In this document: one piece after another, positions 5,063 to 8,615 of the stretch
Layout: every line of letters begins with the position of its first letter
Numbering within the stretch: position 1 is the first letter of the stretch
Assembly: GCA_964347025.1 (NCBI GenBank)
Contig: CAYFWU010000028.1
Coordinates: 1 to 8,615 of the forward strand
Direction: 5' to 3'
Source: CS3-C152 sp964347025
GTDB lineage: Archaea > Aenigmatarchaeota > Aenigmatarchaeia > QMZP01 > QMZT01
Length of the DNA: 8,615 nucleotides
Notes under the pieces: generated by a model
Database searches by the model: none
Told to the model about the DNA's origin: nothing
What the model saw: only the letters and a program-made list of their open reading frames with translations
Position numbers and translations under genes: made by a program

Positions 5063-6198
5063 ATTACAAACCTCTCTCTCTTGTTAATTATATTTTTCAA
5101 AAGAGTGTTAATATCCTTTATCCTCCCTTCCTCTTTAAGAATGAAATCGAGTCTTGCTTTCGTTGCCGGTTTTTTAGGCGTTATTGTGCAGCAACCGTGA
5201 GTCTGGATCGAAATGTCATAGGTTCCTATTTTTTCAGCCAGTATCATTGTTTCCTCTTTGTCAAAACCTAACAAAGGCCGGAACACAGGAATCGATATGA
5301 CCTCGTTCTCAACGAAGATATTGTCCAGCGTTTGGGAGGCCACCTGAGCGAGATTCTCTCCCGTGGCAATCGCCTTACAATCCAGTTCCCTTGCAAGCAT
5401 TTCTGATATTCTGTACATCATTCTTCTGCATAGAACGCATGTTTGTCTCCTCTCGCAGTTTTTAATTATCTCTTCCTGGATCTTTCCGAAAGGGACTATG
5501 TAAAGATTTAATTTCTCCGGGGAATATTCCCTGAGCTTTTTCAGAATGTCCAAAACCCTTTCTCTGTTCTTTTCACTCGTAAAAACCTCGGGATGAAAAT
5601 AAACAAAATCTACCGAGCATCCCCTCTTCATGAGCATCCAGCTCGCAACAGCCGAATCGATTCCTCCTGACAGGAGGGATAAAACCTTCCCTGAAACCCC
5701 GACAGGCATGCCTCCCAGACCCCTGACCTTTTCGGAATAAACATACGCTTTCGTTTTTTTAACCTCCACAAATATGGTGAAATCTGGGTTAGTGAGATCA
5801 ACTCTTCTCTTGATTTTCCTTCCTATCTCGTTCTCTATCTCCTTGCTTGTGAAGTCGAAGGATTTCTCACTTCTGCTCGCCCTTATTGCGAAACTTTCGT
5901 TATTGCCTATCTTTCTGGCAAGGGATAAAACCTCCTTCTCGATTGATTTCATATCTGGTTTCGTTTCCCTCGCCTTTGCGAACCAGGATATTCCAAAAAC
6001 CTTGCCTAGGGTATCGACCGCTTTCTTGTTTTCGGTCTCCAGGATCATCATGTCTCTGGCTACTTCAAGCCGGAAATTGATACCGTTCGCTTTCAGCATT
6101 CTTCTTAAATTCTCTGCAAGCCTTCTGATGAATCTGCTGCGGACATATTCTGACTTCAGCCAGAGCTCCCCGTATTTCATGATTATTTTTTCCTGCAT
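5059..6198 (-). CDS. thiI: tRNA 4-thiouridine synthetase ThiI, archaeal form without rhodanese domain
   Basis: Adenylates and thiolates U8 of tRNA to 4-thiouridine; some homologues also serve thiamine thiazole synthesis. The 379-residue product has an N-terminal ferredoxin-like domain (about 1-75), a THUMP RNA-binding domain (about 76-163) and a PP-loop pyrophosphatase domain with SGGIDS at 177-182, then TGENLAQVASQT (279-290). There is no C-terminal rhodanese extension, as usual in archaea. Instead it has CVLC (254-257) and a late Cys pair at 336-337, matching the cysteines reported to hold an Fe-S cluster in methanogen ThiI. The ATG at 6198 is preferred although it overlaps the upstream gene by 16 nt, since the residues before KYGELWLKS form the first strand; the ATG at 6180 would remove it. 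It sits between an E1-like enzyme and nadM in one operon, which suggests the E1-like protein may share its sulfur pathway. Confidence 0.95.
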   Translation of the reverse strand: MQEKIIMKYGELWLKSEYVRSRFIRRLAENLRRMLKANGINFRLEVARDMMILETENKKAVDTLGKVFGISWFAKARETKPDMKSIEKEVLSLARKIGNNESFAIRASRSEKSFDFTSKEIENEIGRKIKRRVDLTNPDFTIFVEVKKTKAYVYSEKVRGLGGMPVGVSGKVLSLLSGGIDSAVASWMLMKRGCSVDFVYFHPEVFTSEKNRERVLDILKKLREYSPEKLNLYIVPFGKIQEEIIKNCERRQTCVLCRRMMYRISEMLARELDCKAIATGENLAQVASQTLDNIFVENEVISIPVFRPLLGFDKEETMILAEKIGTYDISIQTHGCCTITPKKPATKARLDFILKEEGRIKDINTLLKNIINKRERFVI

Positions 6199-6923
6199 AC
6201 TTCACAATCATTCCTTGTTTTTATATTAAGAAACTCGAATCTGGGTTTCTTAAGTGTGATCCTTAACAGTTTCGAGTAATTTGGTTTGGAAAGCTTCGTA
6301 AGGATTTTCACGACCTCCATCACTTCCCACGAAGCAATCGTTCCTATTATTGGTGAGATCACGCCCTCAACATTGCATACCGGTATTGAACCTGGTTTGG
6401 GTTTTCTAGGATATAGGCAGGAAAAGCAGGGTTTGCCAGAAGGGGCGAAAGTAGAAGAGCATCCTTCATCTCGAAGGACAGAACCGTAAACCCAGGGTTT
6501 CTCGTTCTTAACGCAGAATTTGTTGATGACATATCGCGTATCCATGTTATCAGAGCAGTCAACAATCACATCAAACCCCGTGAGGAGCTTTTCTGCGTTG
6601 TGGCGGCCGAGACTCTCCGAGACCCCCTGAATCCTGCCCTCCGGGTTTATCCCCTTCAGTTTTCTCTCTGCCACGAATGCCTTTGATTTTCCTATGTCCT
6701 CGCTATTGAACAACATGACCCTGTGGAGATTCGATTCCTCGACAAGGTCGCGGTCTATCACCCTCACGAAACCTATCCCCAGTCTAACCAGCATTGAAGT
6801 TACAAAAGATCCCAGTGCCCCTGCTCCCACGACTACCACTTTCTTCTGTAAGAGTTTCTCCTGTTTTTCTGCTCCCAGGAACGGGATCTGTCTTGAAAAC
6901 AGATCGTAAATTTCAGGGTTCAT
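6183..6923 (-). CDS. ThiF/MoeB/UbaA-type E1-like adenylating enzyme
   Basis: Activates the C-terminal glycine of a ubiquitin-like sulfur carrier (ThiS, MoaD or archaeal SAMP) by adenylation. The 246-residue product has FSRQIPFLGAEKQEKL at the N-terminus, the nucleotide loop GAGALGS (33-39), VIDRDLVEESNLHR (55-68), DCSDNMDTRY (122-131), zinc cysteines CFSC (166-169) and CEVC (240-243), and the candidate catalytic cysteine C183 in PVCNVEGVISP. Length is that of MoeB/ThiF; there is no rhodanese domain. Which carrier it serves cannot be told: no ThiS, MoaD or SAMP gene lies in the window. It is the first gene of the operon with thiI and nadM. A TATA-like box about 24 nt before its ATG, and no ribosome binding site, suggest a leaderless operon mRNA. 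Symbol left open between moeB, thiF and ubaA. Confidence 0.92.
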   Translation of the reverse strand: MNPEIYDLFSRQIPFLGAEKQEKLLQKKVVVVGAGALGSFVTSMLVRLGIGFVRVIDRDLVEESNLHRVMLFNSEDIGKSKAFVAERKLKGINPEGRIQGVSESLGRHNAEKLLTGFDVIVDCSDNMDTRYVINKFCVKNEKPWVYGSVLRDEGCSSTFAPSGKPCFSCLYPRKPKPGSIPVCNVEGVISPIIGTIASWEVMEVVKILTKLSKPNYSKLLRITLKKPRFEFLNIKTRNDCEVCRKK

Positions 6924-6940
6924 AGCTTCTTATTAGATTT

Positions 6941-6953
6941 GTTTTTAAAAATT
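6941..6953 (-). promoter_or_regulatory. TATA-like box of the E1-thiI-nadM operon
   Basis: On the minus strand this reads AATTTTTAAAAAC, with its centre about 23-24 nt before the ATG at 6923. It lies between the stop of the SLT-domain gene and the operon, so the operon likely has its own start. The T-run within it could also help end the upstream transcript. Confidence 0.55.
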
Positions 6954-6968
6954 ATTATTGAATTTTGG

Positions 6969-8321
6969 TTAAACGATGGAAAGATACCATTGATTGAAAT
7001 TGTTGTATATATTGTCCCAATACCTAACAGTCTCTCTGAAGAAGGGTATCCTTAACATGTATATTTTCTTTCCTGAATTGGTTTGCAATTCCAAATAAAC
7101 ATTATCTGGTCCGCTGTTGAATGCGCACATGGCATAAGCCATGTTCCCGTTGAACCTTTTCGCCAGCAGTGCGTCGTATTTAACTCCCTTGTCTGTGTTG
7201 GTTCTTTCATTGAAACGCCCGTCAAATTCACTCCTCTCACTCGGTTTTTTGAGCTTAAATCTTCCTTTCCAGTAGCTCATTCCAGATCTGTAATTAACAA
7301 ACACGCCTGCCCTTACTTCATCTATGTATCTTTCATAACCTTTCCTGACCTCTCTCATTTTTTCTTCATACTCCTCTCTTTTAAAGGCGGATTCAAAAAT
7401 CCTGTTCATGACCCTTGATCCGTGCTTTGCCTTATCAGAGAGCAATTCTCTGTATTCCTCCAGAACGGAAAATTCATCGAGTATGGAGTTAAAATTATAC
7501 AAAGCCTCCTGGTATGTTTCCTCAATTTTACCAAACCCCCTCCCTGTTACCATTTCCAGCAGCCCTTCCTGAAAATCTTTTAATCGATTCTCAAACATAT
7601 CGTAGAAATCCAGAACAATTTTTGTAGCCTCATCACCGGCTAAATCCACAATTTCGCCCAGACTTTCAAGGTTTGACCAGTGTCTGTAAAGCTTCTGCTC
7701 CATCTCTTTTACTTCCCTTTTACTCAGTTCAGTTACTCTCTTTTTACGTTTCCTCAGAATCGCGCGCATATCCATTCTGGCTTCTCCTACCGAAAGGTCC
7801 TTGTACAGATCCGCCCTTTTCAAAATATTTTTTGCCTGTTCATGCTCCTTTAAAACCTGTTTATAATAACCGGGACTGTAAACGTTTTCTATCCCCATGT
7901 CTTTGGCTGTTTCAGTCATAAACTGCATTAGTCCACCTGCCCCCACCCAGGAAAGAGCGGCAGGATCGAATTCTGATTCCTGAAATATCTGTGACATCAC
8001 GAGGAGCGGATCCATATGATATGTCTTGGAGTGTTTCTCGCACGCCTCGAAAACCATAGGAATGATGTATTCAGAACCGGGGTAATTTCTTTCGAAAAAG
8101 GTGTGAACTTTATCCATATCATATTTCGGGGGGTCCACATTCACCAGGACCTGCATGGGCGTGAATGCCTCCTTTGTGATCATTTCAGGTTCTTTCCGTA
8201 TCTCTATTTTAGGTTTTGGCGGGTCCTGGTCTATGCTGTCAGTTATGATAGGCACACCCGCGACTAAAATAGGTAGTATTCTTAAAAATTCTCTTCTGCC
8301 TTCGTTTATTATTTCCCCCAT
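6969..8321 (-). CDS. Exported SLT-domain lytic transglycosylase-like protein with a large helical insertion
   Basis: The 450-residue protein begins with a twin-arginine-type signal: GRREFLR at 8-14, then a hydrophobic stretch to about residue 26, suggesting Tat export with possible retention as an anchor. A proline-rich linker (32-66) follows. The first half of a soluble lytic transglycosylase fold lies at about 84-146, with MSQIFQESEFDPAA (109-122), likely catalytic Glu115, and GAGGLMQFMTETA (127-139). The second half lies at about 366-440, with NERTNTDKGVKYDALLAKRF, AYAMCAFNSGPDNV (395-408) and FFRETVRYWDNIY. Between them is an insertion of about 210 residues (roughly 155-365) of charged, probably coiled-coil helices. 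SLT enzymes cleave the MurNAc-GlcNAc bond of peptidoglycan, which archaea lack, so the target may be foreign murein or another glycan. A TATA-like box lies about 24-27 nt before the ATG. Family assignment is firm; activity is inferred. Confidence 0.88.
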   Translation of the reverse strand: MGEIINEGRREFLRILPILVAGVPIITDSIDQDPPKPKIEIRKEPEMITKEAFTPMQVLVNVDPPKYDMDKVHTFFERNYPGSEYIIPMVFEACEKHSKTYHMDPLLVMSQIFQESEFDPAALSWVGAGGLMQFMTETAKDMGIENVYSPGYYKQVLKEHEQAKNILKRADLYKDLSVGEARMDMRAILRKRKKRVTELSKREVKEMEQKLYRHWSNLESLGEIVDLAGDEATKIVLDFYDMFENRLKDFQEGLLEMVTGRGFGKIEETYQEALYNFNSILDEFSVLEEYRELLSDKAKHGSRVMNRIFESAFKREEYEEKMREVRKGYERYIDEVRAGVFVNYRSGMSYWKGRFKLKKPSERSEFDGRFNERTNTDKGVKYDALLAKRFNGNMAYAMCAFNSGPDNVYLELQTNSGKKIYMLRIPFFRETVRYWDNIYNNFNQWYLSIV

Positions 8322-8338
8322 TTTATCTTTTAATGGTA

Positions 8339-8352
8339 ATAAATTTTTTAAA
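8339..8352 (-). promoter_or_regulatory. TATA-like region of the SLT-domain gene
   Basis: The minus strand is CTTTAAAAAATTTATT-like here, centred about 24-27 nt before the ATG at 8321 and just after the stop of the upstream membrane protein gene. No ribosome binding site follows. This favours independent leaderless transcription of the SLT gene despite the 33-bp gap. Confidence 0.45.
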
Positions 8353-8354
8353 GT

Positions 8355-8615
8355 TTAAAGGAACGTCCCCAGAATCCAGGGTCCTACTAAGTTCCCTACA
8401 TATGCAGCCACGAAGAACTGGAAGGTCCTTCCTATAGCGCAGAACACCATGTACTTTTTGAAATTCAGTTCAAACATCCCCGAACACCATGTAACGATCT
8501 TGAAGGGGATCGGGCCCGCTGCCGCTATCAATACGATCCACTCGCCCCATTTCTGATACCACCTGTCCACCTTGTCGAGGTTTTTCTGTTTGAAGAGCTT
8601 TATGAAAACGGGCTT
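8355..8615 (-). CDS. YqaA/DedA-like (SNARE-associated/VTT) membrane protein, C-terminal part
   Basis: The frame is open to the right window edge and ends with TAA; 86 residues are visible. An in-frame GTG at 8570 is not taken as start because coding continues upstream in the same frame (KPVFIKLFKQKNLDK). The pattern WGEWIVLIAAAGPIPFKIVTWCSGMFELNFKKYMVF followed by AIGRTFQFFVAAYVG fits the YqaA branch of the DedA/VTT superfamily: a Pro-Ile-Pro re-entrant segment, then a conserved Gly-Arg before the last hydrophobic helix. DedA relatives act in lipid transport and membrane homeostasis; the role of YqaA proteins is not settled. It lies 33 bp upstream of the SLT-domain gene on the same strand, so partial co-transcription is possible. 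Confidence 0.82.
   Translation of the reverse strand, partial: KPVFIKLFKQKNLDKVDRWYQKWGEWIVLIAAAGPIPFKIVTWCSGMFELNFKKYMVFCAIGRTFQFFVAAYVGNLVGPWILGTFL

Noticed and set aside
6178..6180. Internal ATG of thiI as the true start, avoiding overlap with the E1 gene
   Set aside because: It would remove the first beta strand before KYGELWLKS, which family members possess.
5774..6229. 151-codon plus-strand frame
   Set aside because: It is antisense to the well-conserved N-terminal and THUMP parts of ThiI and has no promoter-like sequence.
8568..8570. GTG at 8570 as start of a 71-residue protein
   Set aside because: The same frame continues upstream to the window edge with residues that fit the YqaA-like family, so the gene is truncated by the window.
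1..8615. Defence island, prophage or mobile element
   Set aside because: No transposase, integrase, terminal repeats, restriction or nuclease genes are visible; most genes are metabolic or membrane functions.

Overview
The window looks like chromosomal DNA of an archaeon. It carries an archaeal-type NMN adenylyltransferase (NadM), an archaeal-type phosphopantetheine adenylyltransferase, a ThiI without a rhodanese domain, and mostly T/A-rich TATA-like boxes about 23-28 nt upstream of start codons with no Shine-Dalgarno sequence (leaderless pattern). The lineage cannot be fixed from the sequence; an uncultured euryarchaeal or DPANN-type organism is possible, but that is a guess. No rRNA, tRNA, CRISPR array, transposase or phage structural gene is visible.

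Layout. 1-795 (-) is most of an MscS mechanosensitive channel, cut by the left edge. 796-942 is a divergent intergenic region with two promoters and a 25-bp-period imperfect repeat that can also fold into a hairpin. 943-1593 (+) is an unrecognised protein with a glycine-rich hydrophobic centre. 1662-2057 (-) is a small membrane-anchored protein with an OB-fold-like domain, divergent from 2146-2457 (+), a small acidic unknown protein. 2466-3482 (-) is a two-gene unit: a UPF0173-type metallo-beta-lactamase-fold hydrolase followed without a gap by a cysteine-rich thioredoxin-fold protein resembling DUF2703. 3562-4068 (+) is CoaD-type phosphopantetheine adenylyltransferase, divergent from the hydrolase across a near-perfect AT-rich palindrome; a 59-codon ORF follows at 4099-4278 (+).

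4289-6923 (-) is a tight three-gene operon with overlapping ends: a ThiF/MoeB/UbaA-type E1-like adenylating enzyme, then thiI (tRNA 4-thiouridine synthetase), then nadM. The first two fit sulfur activation and transfer, with adenylation chemistry as the common theme. NadM carries an extra N-terminal domain of about 90 residues that weakly resembles a TBP-like repeat. 6969-8321 (-) encodes a protein with a twin-arginine-type signal and a soluble lytic transglycosylase (SLT) domain split by an insertion of about 210 residues rich in charged helices. 8355-8615 (-) is the C-terminal end of a YqaA/DedA-like membrane protein, cut by the right edge.

The most unusual items are the split SLT-domain protein in an apparently archaeal genome, the NadM fusion, and the E1-ThiI-NadM operon. 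The rest looks like ordinary housekeeping and hypothetical genes; I see no clear evidence of a dedicated new defence or mobile system.
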